From positions 1-64,000 of the forward strand of contig NZ_JADCDA010000014.1 in NCBI RefSeq assembly GCF_020252405.1: 64,000 nt of DNA, read 5' to 3'. Of this stretch, positions 1 through 9,789 are shown one piece after another. The first letter of the stretch is position 1, and every line of letters begins with the position of its first letter. The DNA comes from Aestuariivirga sp. Its GTDB lineage: Bacteria; Pseudomonadota; Alphaproteobacteria; Rhizobiales; Aestuariivirgaceae. A program made the position numbers and the translations under genes. Below the pieces are notes generated by a model. The model searched no databases. It saw only the letters and a program-made list of their open reading frames with translations, and was not told the DNA's origin.

Positions 1-149
1 AGATCAAGACCATCCTGGCGCGGCTTGTATTTCCGCCACCTGTCAAACGCGCCTTCGTGTTCAGTTGGTCACTCTGGCGGCGCGTTCACCAAGCCCATGC
101 CGCCGAGGCCCACTACCGCGCAAGACTCACCACGCAGACGCAACTGTAG
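1..149 (+). mobile_element. Transposase C-terminal end (partial, cut by the window edge)
   Basis: Bases 3-149 are an open frame without a start that ends in TAG. It encodes 48 residues, including FSWSLWRRVHQ and, a few residues later, AHYRARL. The Trp/Arg-rich pattern WSxWRRxHQAxAxxxHYR is typical of the C-terminus of IS701-like DDE transposases, so I read this as the tail of an insertion-sequence gene that begins left of the window. The family assignment rests on this short motif only. From 150 to 237 there is no gene. That stretch carries a GTCGTCCCCGCGCAAGC-type half palindrome of the kind scattered through many alphaproteobacterial genomes. Confidence 0.5.
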
Positions 150-237
150 TACTAAAGGGTGTCGTCCCCGCGCAAGCCGGGACCCCGCGTTCCAGATATG
201 CCGAACCAAAGCCGGGGTTGACGGCAACGGGAGCGGA

Positions 238-1410
238 TCAAATCTTTTCCGCCAGCCTCACGATGCGCCGCGAGGCCTCGGTGATATCGTCGATGCCAAC
301 CGTCAGCGCCACGCGCAGGTGCCCGGCGCCGCCTTTGCCGAAGCTTTCGCCCGGCATGGTGACGACGTTCTCCTCCGTCAGCAGCCGCCACGCGAAGTCC
401 TCGCCGGAAAGCCCGGTCCTGCGCACGTCCACCATCACGAACATGCCGCCCCCCGGCATGCGGGCGGAAACGCTTTTCGAGCCTTCGAGCGCCTTCACCA
501 GGGCGCGCGCCCGCTTTTCGTAATTGGCCTTCATGGCGTCGAGCTCGGGGAAATGGTTGTCGAGCGCGAAGGCCATCGCGTCCTCAAGGAAGGGCTGCGA
601 GCCGAACAGCATGGTCTCGGTCACCGGAATGCAGCGGTCGCAGAACTCAGGCGACGCCGCGATCCAGCCGCAGCGGAAGCCCGGCATCGCATGCGACTTC
701 GAGATCGACGACACCACGATCGTCCGCTTCTCCAGCTCCGGCACATCGAAGGGCGAGGCGAAGACATGGTTGCCGTAGGTGAGCGTGGCATAGACCTCGT
801 CCGAGACGATCCACAGGTCATGCTTCACGGCAAGTCTGCCGATCTTCTCGATCTCGGCGCGGGTGAACACGGCACCCGTGGGGTTCGATGGCGTGTTCAT
901 CAGCAGCACGCGGGAATTGGGCGTGATGTGTTTCTCAAGGTCCGCCGCCTTCAGGTGGAAGCCCTGGTCCGGGTCGGCCCTGACCGGAACCGGAATGCCC
1001 CCGGCGGCGGCAATCACCCCTTCATAGGTGGCGTAATAGGGGTCCGCCATCAGCACCTCGTCGCCCTCGCCGACCACCGTCATCATGGCGGCGTAAAGCG
1101 CCGTCTGGGTGCCGGGCAGATAGATGAACTGGTCCTCGTGGATCGCCCGGCCGGTCTGCCGGGTATAGAGGCGGGAAAGCGCGCGGCGGACATTGGCCTC
1201 GCCCCGGCCCTCCGCATAGCCGATGCGGCCCGCCTGCATCTGCCGGTTGGCCTCGTCCAGAATGGCGGCGGGGGGCGGCGCGTCAGGTTCGCCGATCGAC
1301 AGGAAGATCACCGGCTCGCCTTCCGCGGCGCGGCGCTTGCCCGCGATGTGAACGGCCCATTTTTCGGAGCCCAGACCGTTGAGCCGCTCCGTCACTTGCG
1401 CAAATTTCAT
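238..1410 (-). CDS. Pyridoxal-phosphate aminotransferase, class I/II (AspC-like)
   Basis: A 390-residue fold-type I aminotransferase that moves an amino group between an amino acid and a 2-oxoacid in the cytosol. Visible landmarks are NTPSNPTG (172-179, with the Asn that contacts the PLP oxygen), SDEVYA (203-208, Asp to the PLP nitrogen), the Schiff-base Lys238 in SSISKSHAM, Arg246 in GFRCGW, and a C-terminal GHLRVAL with the carboxylate-binding Arg. The length is normal for the family (about 390-400). The gene stands alone, between the transposase end and the repeat-filled gap upstream of opgG, so context does not help with specificity. An aspartate or broad-specificity aminotransferase is most likely; the exact substrate cannot be read from the sequence. 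Confidence 0.88.
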   Translation of the reverse strand: MKFAQVTERLNGLGSEKWAVHIAGKRRAAEGEPVIFLSIGEPDAPPPAAILDEANRQMQAGRIGYAEGRGEANVRRALSRLYTRQTGRAIHEDQFIYLPGTQTALYAAMMTVVGEGDEVLMADPYYATYEGVIAAAGGIPVPVRADPDQGFHLKAADLEKHITPNSRVLLMNTPSNPTGAVFTRAEIEKIGRLAVKHDLWIVSDEVYATLTYGNHVFASPFDVPELEKRTIVVSSISKSHAMPGFRCGWIAASPEFCDRCIPVTETMLFGSQPFLEDAMAFALDNHFPELDAMKANYEKRARALVKALEGSKSVSARMPGGGMFVMVDVRRTGLSGEDFAWRLLTEENVVTMPGESFGKGGAGHLRVALTVGIDDITEASRRIVRLAEKI

Positions 1411-1442
1411 CTTGGAAACCCTTGTTTGGCCACGCGTTTACA

Positions 1443-1537
1443 GCATTTTCAGGTCGAGCTGACACCCGTTGACCGTCGAAAATGCGACAAAACAAATAGA
1501 TAAAGCAGGTTTCGATTCCACTGAACCGAAACCTGCC
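1443..1537. repeat. 95-bp two-hairpin dispersed repeat, copy 1
   Basis: Nearly the same sequence recurs at 63870-63965 in the same orientation. The unit holds two palindromes. The first is GCATTTTC...GAAAATGC (1443 onward). The second is GCAGGTTTCG, a 12-base loop, then CGAAACCTGC, a perfect 10-bp stem ending at 1536. The element runs straight into a second repeat family at 1541. Together they fill most of the 304-base gap 1411-1714, in which I see no gene. Confidence 0.8.
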
Positions 1538-1540
1538 CTG

Positions 1541-1588
1541 GAGCATGATCCGCGAAAGTGGAACCGCTTTTGCGATGAGATCATGCTC
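1541..1588. repeat. GAGCATGATC palindromic repeat, copy a
   Basis: GAGCATGATC at the left end and GATCATGCTC at the right end form a perfect 10-bp inverted repeat. The centre resembles CGCAAAAGTGGAACCGCTTTTGCG. Four relatives occur at 5209, 52216, 61191 and 62747. All five lie between genes. Confidence 0.8.
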
Positions 1589-1714
1589 AAGCTTTTGATC
1601 TGGCGCATGGCATGGCCGCGGTCGAGCAGCCGCCGGTGGCCCCGTCAGGGGCCTTTACATTTCTGGAGGTTAGGATATTTTGTGCGCTGCACTATATTTC
1701 CGGAATTTCCGCGC

Positions 1715-3280
1715 ATGAACTTCTCACGGCGTCAGCTCCTGGGGTCGGCGGCATTGCTTGGCGCGGCCATGGCGTTGCTGCATGCGGGCGCTGTTCCCGC
1801 CTTCGCGGACGCGCCCGCCGGCCTGTTCGTCGATCGGTCCCCCTTCGCTGAGGATCAGGTTCGCAAGCTGGCCGAGGCGCTGGCCCAGAAGCCCTGGGAA
1901 GACAGGCGCATCGCCATGCCGCCGGGATGGGAGAAACTCACCTACGACCAATTCCGCGACATCCGCTTCAACCCGGACAAGTCGTTCTGGAAGGGCGAGC
2001 CGCATCGGTTCTCCTTCGACCTTTTCCACTCCGGCTTCCTGTTCACGGCCCCCGTGGATGTCCACGTGGTCCAGGACGGCGAGCAGGCCCGCATCAACTA
2101 CAGCCCGGACCTCTTCACCTTCGGCCCGCTGGCGCCAAGGACAGACGGCAAGACCGACCTCCACTATTCCGGCCTCAGGCTCCGCTACCCGATCAATTCC
2201 CAGGATTACAATGACGAGTTCGTCGTGTTCCAGGGTGCGAGCTACTTCCGCGCCGTTGGCAAGGGCATGATTTATGGTCTCTCGGCCCGCGGCCTTGCTG
2301 TCGATACCGGACAGCCCAAGGGCGAGGAGTTCCCGGCCTTCCGGGCCTTCTGGGTGCGCAAGCCAGACGCGGCCGCCACGACAATCGTGGTCGAGGCGCT
2401 GCTCGACAGCCCCTCGGTCACCGGCGCCTATAAGTTCTCGATCAAGCCGGGCGACGACACGCAGATCGATGTGGAACTCACCCTCTACCCCCGCCGCGAC
2501 ATCGCGCATGTGGGCATCGCGCCGATGACGTCGATGTTCCTGCTCGACTCCCTCAGCCGGCCGGTCGATGACTACCGCCCGGCGGTCCATGACTCGGACG
2601 GGCTGATGATGCAGACCGGCGCGGGGGAATGGCTGTGGCGCCCGCTCGCCAACCCCAGGACGCTGCAGGTCTCGGCCTTCATCGACCAGAGCCCCAGGGG
2701 CTTCGGCCTGATGCAGAGAAAGCGCGACTACCGCGATTTCATGGACCTTGAGGCGCGCTACGAAAAGCGCCCCAGCCTATGGGCGGAGCCCATCGGCGAC
2801 TGGGGCCAGGGCGACGTGGAACTCTACGAAATTCCAACGCTCCTTGAGTCCAACGACAATATCGTGGCGTTCTGGCAGCCCAAGGACGGGCTGAAGCAGG
2901 GCCAGAGCTATTCCTACGTCTACCGCCTGCACTGGAGCCTCGACTGGCCGGATGACCTGCCGGTGGCGCGGACGGTGTTCTCGGGCGCCGGCACGGACCC
3001 GAATTTCACAGCCGATCCGCCATCTTATGATCCGGATTTGCGGCTTTACGTTCTCGAATTTGCCGGCGGGGATCTGACCGGTGACATTGCGGCGGATGTC
3101 ACGGCTTCCGCGGGGACCATCTCGAATGTGCACATCGTTAAGAACGACGTCGCGAAGACCACACGGCTTGCCTTCGAGCACAATGTCAGTGGAGCAGATG
3201 TTGCGGAATTGCGCGCCGTGCTGAAGCGCGGCGACATCAGGGCGAGCGAAACATGGCTGTTCCGGTGGACCAGAAGCTGA
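1715..3280 (+). CDS. opgG: Periplasmic glucan biosynthesis protein OpgG/MdoG
   Basis: A 521-residue periplasmic protein of the MdoG/OpgG family, which acts on the backbone of osmoregulated periplasmic glucans after OpgH makes it. I chose ATG 1715 because the protein then opens with NFSRRQLLGSAALLG, a twin-arginine signal ending near ADAPAG at about residue 37. The open frame extends upstream to 1469, but that part is repeat sequence. The mature part shows family-like segments such as SFDLFHSGFLF and QGASYFRAVGKG. E. coli OpgG is about 511 residues, so this is full length; the Tat-type signal also recalls the paralogue OpgD. It overlaps opgH by 28 bases, indicating translational coupling. Confidence 0.9.
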   Translation: MNFSRRQLLGSAALLGAAMALLHAGAVPAFADAPAGLFVDRSPFAEDQVRKLAEALAQKPWEDRRIAMPPGWEKLTYDQFRDIRFNPDKSFWKGEPHRFSFDLFHSGFLFTAPVDVHVVQDGEQARINYSPDLFTFGPLAPRTDGKTDLHYSGLRLRYPINSQDYNDEFVVFQGASYFRAVGKGMIYGLSARGLAVDTGQPKGEEFPAFRAFWVRKPDAAATTIVVEALLDSPSVTGAYKFSIKPGDDTQIDVELTLYPRRDIAHVGIAPMTSMFLLDSLSRPVDDYRPAVHDSDGLMMQTGAGEWLWRPLANPRTLQVSAFIDQSPRGFGLMQRKRDYRDFMDLEARYEKRPSLWAEPIGDWGQGDVELYEIPTLLESNDNIVAFWQPKDGLKQGQSYSYVYRLHWSLDWPDDLPVARTVFSGAGTDPNFTADPPSYDPDLRLYVLEFAGGDLTGDIAADVTASAGTISNVHIVKNDVAKTTRLAFEHNVSGADVAELRAVLKRGDIRASETWLFRWTRS

Positions 3281-5133
3281 CCGGCGCGACACCGGCGGAA
3301 GCGCCGCTCGCCATGCCCGTGCAGAACCTGCGCGCCTGGGCAGGCAAGCCCGCGTCCGCCGGCAATCCGCGCGGCGTCACGCTGGCCAGGCTCTTCGTGT
3401 TCGGCGCCTCGCTCCTCATCACCGGCCTCGGCACCTGGAAAATGTATCAGGTCATCAGCCCGGTGAACGTCACCACGCTACAGGTGCTCTTCGCCAGTTT
3501 CTTCGCCTTGACCTTCGCCTGGATCGCCTTCTCCTGCGCCAGCGCCATCCTCGGCTTCCTCGTGCTGCTGTTCGGCAGGGCCAGGCTGCCGCCGCTCGCG
3601 GAGACCTGCGAGATGGGCCGCACGGCCCTCCTCATGCCCGTCTATAACGAAGATCCGGAGCGCGTCTTCGCCGCCCTCTCGCGCATAGGGCTCGCGCTGC
3701 GCCGCGAGGGGGTCGCCCGCCACTTCGACATTTTCGTGCTGTCCGACACCCGCAAGGACCACATCGCCGCCGCCGAGGCCGATGCCTGTGAATGGCTGAA
3801 GCGTCAGCTTGGACCCGCCGTCAAGGTCCATTACCGCCGCCGCGGCAACAACCATCACCGCAAGGCGGGCAACATCGCCGATTTCGTCACCCGCTGGGGC
3901 GGCGCTTACGACCACATGATCGTGCTCGACGCCGACAGCGACATGTCGGCCGGGGCCATGATCACGCTGGCCCGCGCCATGGCGGCGGACCCGAAGGCCG
4001 GCATCATCCAGTCGCTGCCGCTCCTCCAGAACCGCTGGACGCCGTTTGCGCGCATGACGCAGTTCGCGGGCCGCGTCTATGGCCCGCTGGTGGCCGCGGG
4101 GCTTTCCGCCTGGCATGGGCGTGACGGCAATTACTGGGGCCACAACGCCATCATCCGGACAAAGGCCTTCGCCGGGGCCTGCGGCCTTCCCGAGCTCCAG
4201 GGCCGCAAGCCCTTCGGCGGCCATGTGCTGAGCCATGACTTCGTCGAGGCCGCGCTCATCCGCCGCGCCGGCTGGGCCGTCTACATGCTGCCCGGCCTCG
4301 CCGGCTCCTACGAGGAAACGCCGCCCTGCCTCATCGACCTCGCCACGCGTGACCGGCGCTGGGCCCAGGGCAATCTGCAGCATATGAAGATCGCCGGCGC
4401 CAGCGGCCTTCACTGGGTCAGCCGCGTGCACCTCGTTCAGGGCATCATGTCCTACCTCGCCTCGCCCTTGTGGCTCATGCTGCTGCTGGCGGGCCTGCTG
4501 CTCGCCACCGTGGCGCGCCATACCACGCCCAACTATTTTCCGGACAGCTTCTCGCTCTTCCCGGACTGGCCGGTGTTTGACCCCGAACTGGCGCTCAGGC
4601 TCTTCGCCATCACCTTCGTCGTGCTCTACCTGCCGAAGCTGCTGGCGCTGATCCTCGCATTGAAGGACAGTGAACTCCGCAAGGGCTGCGGCGGCGCCAT
4701 CGGCCTCCTCAAGAGCGTGCTGGCGGAAACCTTCGTCTCCATGCTGCTCTCGCCAATCATGATGCTGATCCAGTCACGCGTGGTGGCGGATGTGATGATC
4801 GGCCGCGACTCCGGCTGGAACGCCCAGAACCGTGACGACCAGGCCATGCCCTTCAAGGCCTGCGCCCGCGTCCATGCCTTGCACGTGCTGGCGGGTATTG
4901 CATTCGGCGTGCTGGCCTTCCACATTTCCTGGGCCACCTTCCTGTGGCTGTCGCCTATCGCTGGCGCCCTCATGCTCGCGCCGCTTGTCTCGTGGGCCAC
5001 CGGTATTCCCGAGCTCGGCCGCAAGCTCTGGCATTGGAACGTCTTCCGCATCCCCGAGGAAGCGCCACGCAAGGCCGAAGAGGTGGTGGCAGAGGCCGAG
5101 CTCGTCGAGCCGCTGCTGGAAGCCGCGCAGTAG
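3253..5133 (+). CDS. opgH: Membrane glucan glucosyltransferase OpgH/MdoH
   Basis: A 626-residue inner-membrane GT2-family glucosyltransferase that polymerises glucose from UDP-glucose into the linear glucan backbone and passes it to the periplasm. Two hydrophobic segments lie near residues 55-105. The cytosolic catalytic domain follows, with MPVYNEDPERV, the LDADSDMS aspartate motif and RRWAQGN, the (Q/R)xxRW-type acceptor motif. Several membrane segments make up the C-terminal third. It is shorter than E. coli OpgH (847), mainly at the termini, as is common in alphaproteobacterial forms. It is co-transcribed with opgG. No opgC or other glucan-decorating gene is nearby. Confidence 0.92.
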   Translation: MAVPVDQKLTGATPAEAPLAMPVQNLRAWAGKPASAGNPRGVTLARLFVFGASLLITGLGTWKMYQVISPVNVTTLQVLFASFFALTFAWIAFSCASAILGFLVLLFGRARLPPLAETCEMGRTALLMPVYNEDPERVFAALSRIGLALRREGVARHFDIFVLSDTRKDHIAAAEADACEWLKRQLGPAVKVHYRRRGNNHHRKAGNIADFVTRWGGAYDHMIVLDADSDMSAGAMITLARAMAADPKAGIIQSLPLLQNRWTPFARMTQFAGRVYGPLVAAGLSAWHGRDGNYWGHNAIIRTKAFAGACGLPELQGRKPFGGHVLSHDFVEAALIRRAGWAVYMLPGLAGSYEETPPCLIDLATRDRRWAQGNLQHMKIAGASGLHWVSRVHLVQGIMSYLASPLWLMLLLAGLLLATVARHTTPNYFPDSFSLFPDWPVFDPELALRLFAITFVVLYLPKLLALILALKDSELRKGCGGAIGLLKSVLAETFVSMLLSPIMMLIQSRVVADVMIGRDSGWNAQNRDDQAMPFKACARVHALHVLAGIAFGVLAFHISWATFLWLSPIAGALMLAPLVSWATGIPELGRKLWHWNVFRIPEEAPRKAEEVVAEAELVEPLLEAAQ

Positions 5134-5208
5134 ACTTTCGTCCTCGCCCGCCTCAACGGGAGACGACGTGAAACATCACGCGGCTCTCACCGCCCACGCA
5201 GTTTCCCA

Positions 5209-5257
5209 GAGCATGATCTGATCGCAAAAGCGGGTTCCACATTTGCGGATCATGCTC
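5209..5257. repeat. GAGCATGATC palindromic repeat, copy b
   Basis: GAGCATGATC and GATCATGCTC bound the element, and the core is GATCGCAAAAGCGGGTTCC followed by a TTTGCGG arm. It lies between the convergent genes opgH and the acyltransferase fusion, where it could act as a transcription barrier; no T-tract follows it. Bases 5262-5292 resemble a fragment of another palindrome. Confidence 0.75.
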
Positions 5258-5323
5258 AAGCCCGTCATCCAGGCGAAGGCCGGGATGATGAATCGAGGGA
5301 TGCAGCCGAAGTAACGCTTATCC

Positions 5324-8300
5324 CTAAGGCTTCACTTGCTCCCGCGCCATGCGGTTCAGCGTCTGGTAGTCCGTCTTGCCCGACCCCAGCAGCGGCAGCT
5401 CCGTCAGCGCGATCACATTGCGCGGCGCCATCAGCGCCGTGGCATTGGCTTCCTTCAGCTTCTCCTGCACCGCCCGCGCATCGATCGCCGCGTCGGTGGT
5501 GAACATCACGAGCTGCTCGCCTTTCTTCGCATCCGACACCGCCACAACCGCGTGCTGCGCCTGCGGGAAGGCCTCCGCCAGCATCTGCTCGACAAGCCCC
5601 AGCGACACCATCTCGCCCGCGATCTTGGCGAAGCGCTTGGCGCGGCCCAGGATGGTGACGAAGCCATCCTCGCCGATCTTCACGATGTCGCCCGTGTCAT
5701 ACCAGCCATCGGGCGGCGCCTCGATCACGCCCGGATTCTCGGCGCGCAGGTAGCCCAGCATGATGTTCGGCCCCTTGACGAAAAGCCGCCCGCCCTCCTC
5801 GATGCCCGGCACCGGCTCCAGCCGCCACTCGATCTGGTCGAGCAGCCGCCCCACCGTGCCGGTCCGGAAATGCATGGGCGTATTCACGGCGATGACTGGC
5901 GAGCATTCTGTGGCGCCATAGCCTTCGAGAATGCGCAGGCCGAACTTCTCCATCCAGGCCTCGCGCGTTTCGGGCTTCACCCGCTCCGCGCCCGCCACCA
6001 CCAGCCGCAGGTTGAAGAAGTCGTAAGGATGCGCACTCCGCGCATAGCCCATCAGGAATGTATCGGTGCCGAACAGCGCCGTGGCATTGGTGGAATAACA
6101 CAGCTCGGGCACGATCTTGTAATGCAGCGGAGATGGATAGAGGAAGGTGCGCACGCCAGCCAGCACGGGCAGCAGCGCGCCGCCCGTCAGCCCGAAGGCG
6201 TGGAACATGGGAAGCGCGTTGAACACGATGTCGGAGGCGGTGAAGGCGATGCGCGCCGCCGCCTGATAGCGGTTGGCCTGCAGGTTTCGGTGCGACAGCA
6301 CCACGCCCTTGGGCAGGCCCTCCGAGCCCGAGGTGAACAGGATCACGGCGGGCGAATTGGGATCGTTCGAAGCCCCCGCCATGCGCAGCGCGGTTTTCGA
6401 GAAATAGCGCGCGAACAGGCCATAGAGCTTGTCCGTGAAGGTCAGCCCCTCGCGCAGTTCCTCAAGGAAGATCACCATGCGGCCCGCGGAGACCAGCGCA
6501 AGGTCCTGCTCCATCCCGCCCGCCTCGATGAAGCGCCTGGAGGTCACAATGGTCGAAGCCTGCGAAGCCTTGCAGGCCGCCGCCATGTTCACCGCGCCGG
6601 TGGAGAAATTCAGCATGGCCGGCACGCGCCCGAAAGCGTGCAGGCCGAAGACCGTCAGCAGGCAGCCGATGGAATTGGGCAGCAGCACCGCGACGTTCTT
6701 CTGGCCCGGCGTCATCTCCGCCATGCGGCGGCCGAGGACGAAGCTTCCCATCGCCAGCCGGTCGTAGCTCGCCGGGTTTCGCGCGATGTCCTCCACCACC
6801 TTGTGGCCGCGGCCATGAATGTGGCGCGCGTCGAGCAGCGACTGGAACAGCGTCCTGTCGATCTGCGAGGTGCGAAACACCATGTCGGCCATCACGTCAT
6901 AAAGCTTGTTCGCCTGGTGCTGGCGCAGCGCCGCTCCCTTGAGGCCATCCGGCGCATTGAACTTCACCGGCGGCAGGAAGGTGATGGTGATCCTGGGGAA
7001 CCACCGGAGCCGCAGCTTGCCGCGCATGCGCGAGAAGGGCGTATAGAGCGCACCGTCGATCCGCACCGGCAGCACCCGCGCGCGCGCCATCTGCGCAATG
7101 GCGCCGGGGCCTTCATATACCTTCATCAGCGCGCCGGTGACGGTGAGGCGGCCTTCCGGGAAGATCACCACCCTGCGGCCCTTCTTCAGCTCGTCCACCA
7201 GCAGGCGCAGCGCCATCGGGTTGGTGGGGTCGATCGGGATCATCTTGAACAGGATGAAGGAGGGCCTGGCCCACCACGCCTGCGACACGTGGGTGTCGAT
7301 GGCGAAGCTCGCGCGATCCGGCAGGAAGGCCGAGAGCAGGGGCCCGTCGAGCAAGGACGTGTGGTTCGCCACGATCACCGCCTTCCTTCCCGCCGCCTTG
7401 TAGTTCTCCAGCCCCTTCACCTCCACGCGGTAGCAGACGCGGAAGACGAAGCGCGCGATGGAGGCGGTGAGTTCCTGGGTGAGAAGCCGCGCCACGAAAA
7501 TGGAGGCGACGGCGTTGCACAGCCCCAGCAGCAGGAAGAAGGCCTGCGCCGACATGAACTTCAGCAGCACAGCGCCCGCGACGGCCGAGACGATCATGAA
7601 GATGGCGTTCATCACATTGTTGGCCGCAATCACCTGCGAACGCCGCGACGGCACGGCGCGGTGCTGCATGATGGCATTGAGCGGCACGGCATAAAGCCCG
7701 CCGAAGAATGCGACGAAGAACAGATCGATGCCGACGCGCCAGCCCTGCCAGTGGCCGAAGAAGGCCGCGAGTCCGGCGCCCGAGGAACCGGCCATCGCTT
7801 CATGCGCGGCCCCGGCCGAAAAATACAGGTCGAGCAGGAACACCGTCATCATGATCGAGGCCACCGGCACGTAGCGCGGCGACACCTCGCCCTTGAGCAG
7901 CCGGTTGGTGAGCAGCGAACCCGCCCCGATGCCGATGGTGAACAGCCCGATGAAGGCATTGGCCACCGTGTCGTCCGCCATCAGCACGTCACGCGTGAAG
8001 ACGGGAAGCTGCGCCATGATGGCCGCGCCCAGGAACCAGAACCACGAGGCGCCGATCACCGACCAGAAAACGTCCTCGCGCTCGCGCGCATAGGAGAGCA
8101 GCTTCTTCGTGGCGCGGTAAATGTTCCAGTCGAACTTGATCGAGCTGTCGCCAGGCGCCGGTGGCATCAGGAAGGCGCAGCCCCAGGCGATCGCCGCCAG
8201 AACGATGATGGAAATGGCGAGGATGTCGCGCCCCACGCCTTCCAGCACCAGGAAGCCGCCATAAAGGGTTCCCAGCAGAATGGTCACGAAGGTGCCGAGC

Positions 8301-8770
8301 TCGATCAGCGCATTGCCGGCGATCAGCTCCTCGCGCTTCAGGTACTGCGGCAACACCCCATATTTGAGCGGCCCGAAGAAAGCCGCCGTGGTGCCGGCAA
8401 GAAACAGCACCGTGAGATGCATGTATGGGTTTTCGAGATAGAGGCTCAGGCCGCCGAACACCATGGCTGCAAGGTCGAACAGCTTCACCCAGCGCGCCAC
8501 TTTCGCCTTGTCATATTTGTCGGCAAGCTGCCCGGCAATGGCCGAGAACAGGAAATAGGGCGCCATGAACAGAGCCAATCCCGCCTGCACGAACAAGGCC
8601 GCGTCGAAATGGAAGCGCACCGCCAGGTCGTAGGTGATGAGAATGGCGATGCCGTTGCGCACCGCATTGTCGTTAAAGGCGCTGATCGCCTGGGTGACGA
8701 ACAGGGCCAGGAAACTCCGGCGCTTCAGAATTGCAAACTGGCTCCGCGTCTCCTTCGGTTCTGGCGTCAT
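5324..8770 (-). CDS. aas: LplT-PlsC-acyl-ACP synthetase fusion (lysophospholipid recycling)
   Basis: An 1148-residue protein that joins three activities E. coli splits between LplT (397 aa) and Aas (719 aa). Residues about 15-430 are a 12-helix major-facilitator domain with the LplT-like FNDN motif (32-35), which flips lysophospholipids inward. Residues about 450-620 form a PlsC acyltransferase with the HX4D box NHTSLLD (His470, Asp475) and FPEGR (537-541). Residues about 640-1140 form an AMP-binding acyl-ACP synthetase with [10 protein letters not shown] (813-822) and GYGATEC. Together they re-acylate 2-acyl-glycerophosphoethanolamine. It is divergent from the fasciclin gene and convergent with opgH. 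Confidence 0.92.
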   Translation of the reverse strand: MTPEPKETRSQFAILKRRSFLALFVTQAISAFNDNAVRNGIAILITYDLAVRFHFDAALFVQAGLALFMAPYFLFSAIAGQLADKYDKAKVARWVKLFDLAAMVFGGLSLYLENPYMHLTVLFLAGTTAAFFGPLKYGVLPQYLKREELIAGNALIELGTFVTILLGTLYGGFLVLEGVGRDILAISIIVLAAIAWGCAFLMPPAPGDSSIKFDWNIYRATKKLLSYAREREDVFWSVIGASWFWFLGAAIMAQLPVFTRDVLMADDTVANAFIGLFTIGIGAGSLLTNRLLKGEVSPRYVPVASIMMTVFLLDLYFSAGAAHEAMAGSSGAGLAAFFGHWQGWRVGIDLFFVAFFGGLYAVPLNAIMQHRAVPSRRSQVIAANNVMNAIFMIVSAVAGAVLLKFMSAQAFFLLLGLCNAVASIFVARLLTQELTASIARFVFRVCYRVEVKGLENYKAAGRKAVIVANHTSLLDGPLLSAFLPDRASFAIDTHVSQAWWARPSFILFKMIPIDPTNPMALRLLVDELKKGRRVVIFPEGRLTVTGALMKVYEGPGAIAQMARARVLPVRIDGALYTPFSRMRGKLRLRWFPRITITFLPPVKFNAPDGLKGAALRQHQANKLYDVMADMVFRTSQIDRTLFQSLLDARHIHGRGHKVVEDIARNPASYDRLAMGSFVLGRRMAEMTPGQKNVAVLLPNSIGCLLTVFGLHAFGRVPAMLNFSTGAVNMAAACKASQASTIVTSRRFIEAGGMEQDLALVSAGRMVIFLEELREGLTFTDKLYGLFARYFSKTALRMAGASNDPNSPAVILFTSGSEGLPKGVVLSHRNLQANRYQAAARIAFTASDIVFNALPMFHAFGLTGGALLPVLAGVRTFLYPSPLHYKIVPELCYSTNATALFGTDTFLMGYARSAHPYDFFNLRLVVAGAERVKPETREAWMEKFGLRILEGYGATECSPVIAVNTPMHFRTGTVGRLLDQIEWRLEPVPGIEEGGRLFVKGPNIMLGYLRAENPGVIEAPPDGWYDTGDIVKIGEDGFVTILGRAKRFAKIAGEMVSLGLVEQMLAEAFPQAQHAVVAVSDAKKGEQLVMFTTDAAIDARAVQEKLKEANATALMAPRNVIALTELPLLGSGKTDYQTLNRMAREQVKP

Positions 8771-8939
8771 AAGCTTTCAGGCCCCCCTCGGTCCGATTGT
8801 TTCAGGCTCCGGCGGGACTATGTCAGAGCCGCGGCGGATCATCAAACATGGAAAACGAATTCGTGATTTTCCGCGCGTAAACCGGTTGGGAAATGCAGCC
8901 GTAATCCGCATTGTCAATTGTGACACATGGAGATCACCA

Positions 8940-9428
8940 ATGAAGCGCCTTCGCAATCTCGCCGCCGCCGCCGCCATTGCCGTTTCGGGCTTTGCCTTCT
9001 CGGCCCAGGCTTTCGCCGCCGACATCGTGGACACCGCCGTCGCCGCCGGCAACTTCAAGACCCTGGTTGCCGCCGTCCAGGCCGCGGGCCTTGTTGACAC
9101 GCTGAAGGGCCAGGGCCCCTTCACCGTTTTCGCCCCCACGGATGAAGCCTTCGCCAAGCTGCCGGCCGGTACGGTCGAAACCCTGCTGAAGCCCGAGAAC
9201 AAGGACAAGCTCGTCGCCATCCTGACCTATCACGTCGTCCCCGGCAAGGTGATGGCCGCAGACGTCGCCGGCAAGGAGCTGATGGTCAAGAGCGTCCAGG
9301 GTTCCGAAATCTCCGTCAACGGCAAGGACGGCGTCATGGTTGACGGCGCCAAGGTCATCCAGGCCGACATCGTGACCGACAATGGCGTGATCCATGTGAT
9401 CGACGCGGTGATCATGCCGAAGATGTAA
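8940..9428 (+). CDS. Secreted fasciclin (FAS1) domain protein
   Basis: A 162-residue protein with a Sec signal peptide (to about residue 29, [11 protein letters not shown]) and one FAS1 domain. The family hallmarks are [17 protein letters not shown] (H1 box) and YHVVPGKV...[11 protein letters not shown] (H2/YH region). FAS1 domains mediate adhesion or ligand binding outside the membrane. ATG 8940 follows GGAG with a 7-base spacer, which decides the start even though the frame runs upstream to 8634. Length and architecture match the abundant small bacterial FAS1 proteins. The molecular partner is unknown. A GC-rich hairpin follows the stop. Confidence 0.88.
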   Translation: MKRLRNLAAAAAIAVSGFAFSAQAFAADIVDTAVAAGNFKTLVAAVQAAGLVDTLKGQGPFTVFAPTDEAFAKLPAGTVETLLKPENKDKLVAILTYHVVPGKVMAADVAGKELMVKSVQGSEISVNGKDGVMVDGAKVIQADIVTDNGVIHVIDAVIMPKM

Positions 9429-9436
9429 GGCCTTTG

Positions 9437-9485
9437 CCGGGCGGTGTCTTTCCCTTGGGCACCGCTCCGGTCTCTTGTGTGTTGT
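9437..9485 (+). terminator. Possible terminator after the fasciclin gene
   Basis: CCGG-G-CGGTG (9437-9446) can pair with CACCG-CT-CCGG (9460-9470). A weak T/G-rich tail TCTCTTGTGTGTTGTGTT follows. The position directly after the stop codon fits a terminator, but the tail is not a clean T run. Confidence 0.35.
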
Positions 9486-9616
9486 GTTCGCGTAAAATTC
9501 CAATTGCAGTCCCATTCCCTACCGTTCCGTTGCCGGGTCTGTCCCGGCGATGCTTTGAATTTTGCCCGCGTGTCTCCACGCTCTCTCGTCCACCGGCGCT
9601 CACTTCCCACCGCTCA

Positions 9617-9691
9617 TCATCACCGGGCTTGTCCCGGTGATCTTTTTTGCCGTCCGCCGAAAAGGATGCCCGGGACAAGCCCGGGCATGAT
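9617..9691. repeat. Double palindrome, CCGGGCTTGTCCCGG type
   Basis: Two hairpins, CACCGGGCTTGTCCCGGTG and CCCGGGACAAGCCCGGG, are inverted copies of each other around an ATCTTTTTTGCC spacer. A related unit lies at 20249-20327. Both sit between convergent genes. The 361-base gap 9429-9789 holds no gene; besides this unit and the hairpin at 9437 I see a degenerate half copy near 9537. Confidence 0.75.
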
Positions 9692-9789
9692 GGAGGCTGA
9701 AGGGTCGCAAGACCCAATTCTGGAGTTCGCGCCTCTCCAGCATATCGAGCGCGCGCTGTCAAGGACTAATTTCTTCAACTAGGATTGAC

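Noticed and set aside
1507-1536. tRNA-like T-arm in the GGTTTCGATTCC repeat segment
   Set aside because: The sequence has one base too many for a T loop, no D or anticodon arm lies upstream, and the same segment recurs in the second repeat copy as part of a hairpin.
5336-8866. 1176-codon open frame on the plus strand
   Set aside because: It is exactly antisense to the acyltransferase fusion, is rich in Arg, His, Gln and Gly without any recognisable motif, and reflects codon-position GC bias on the opposite strand.
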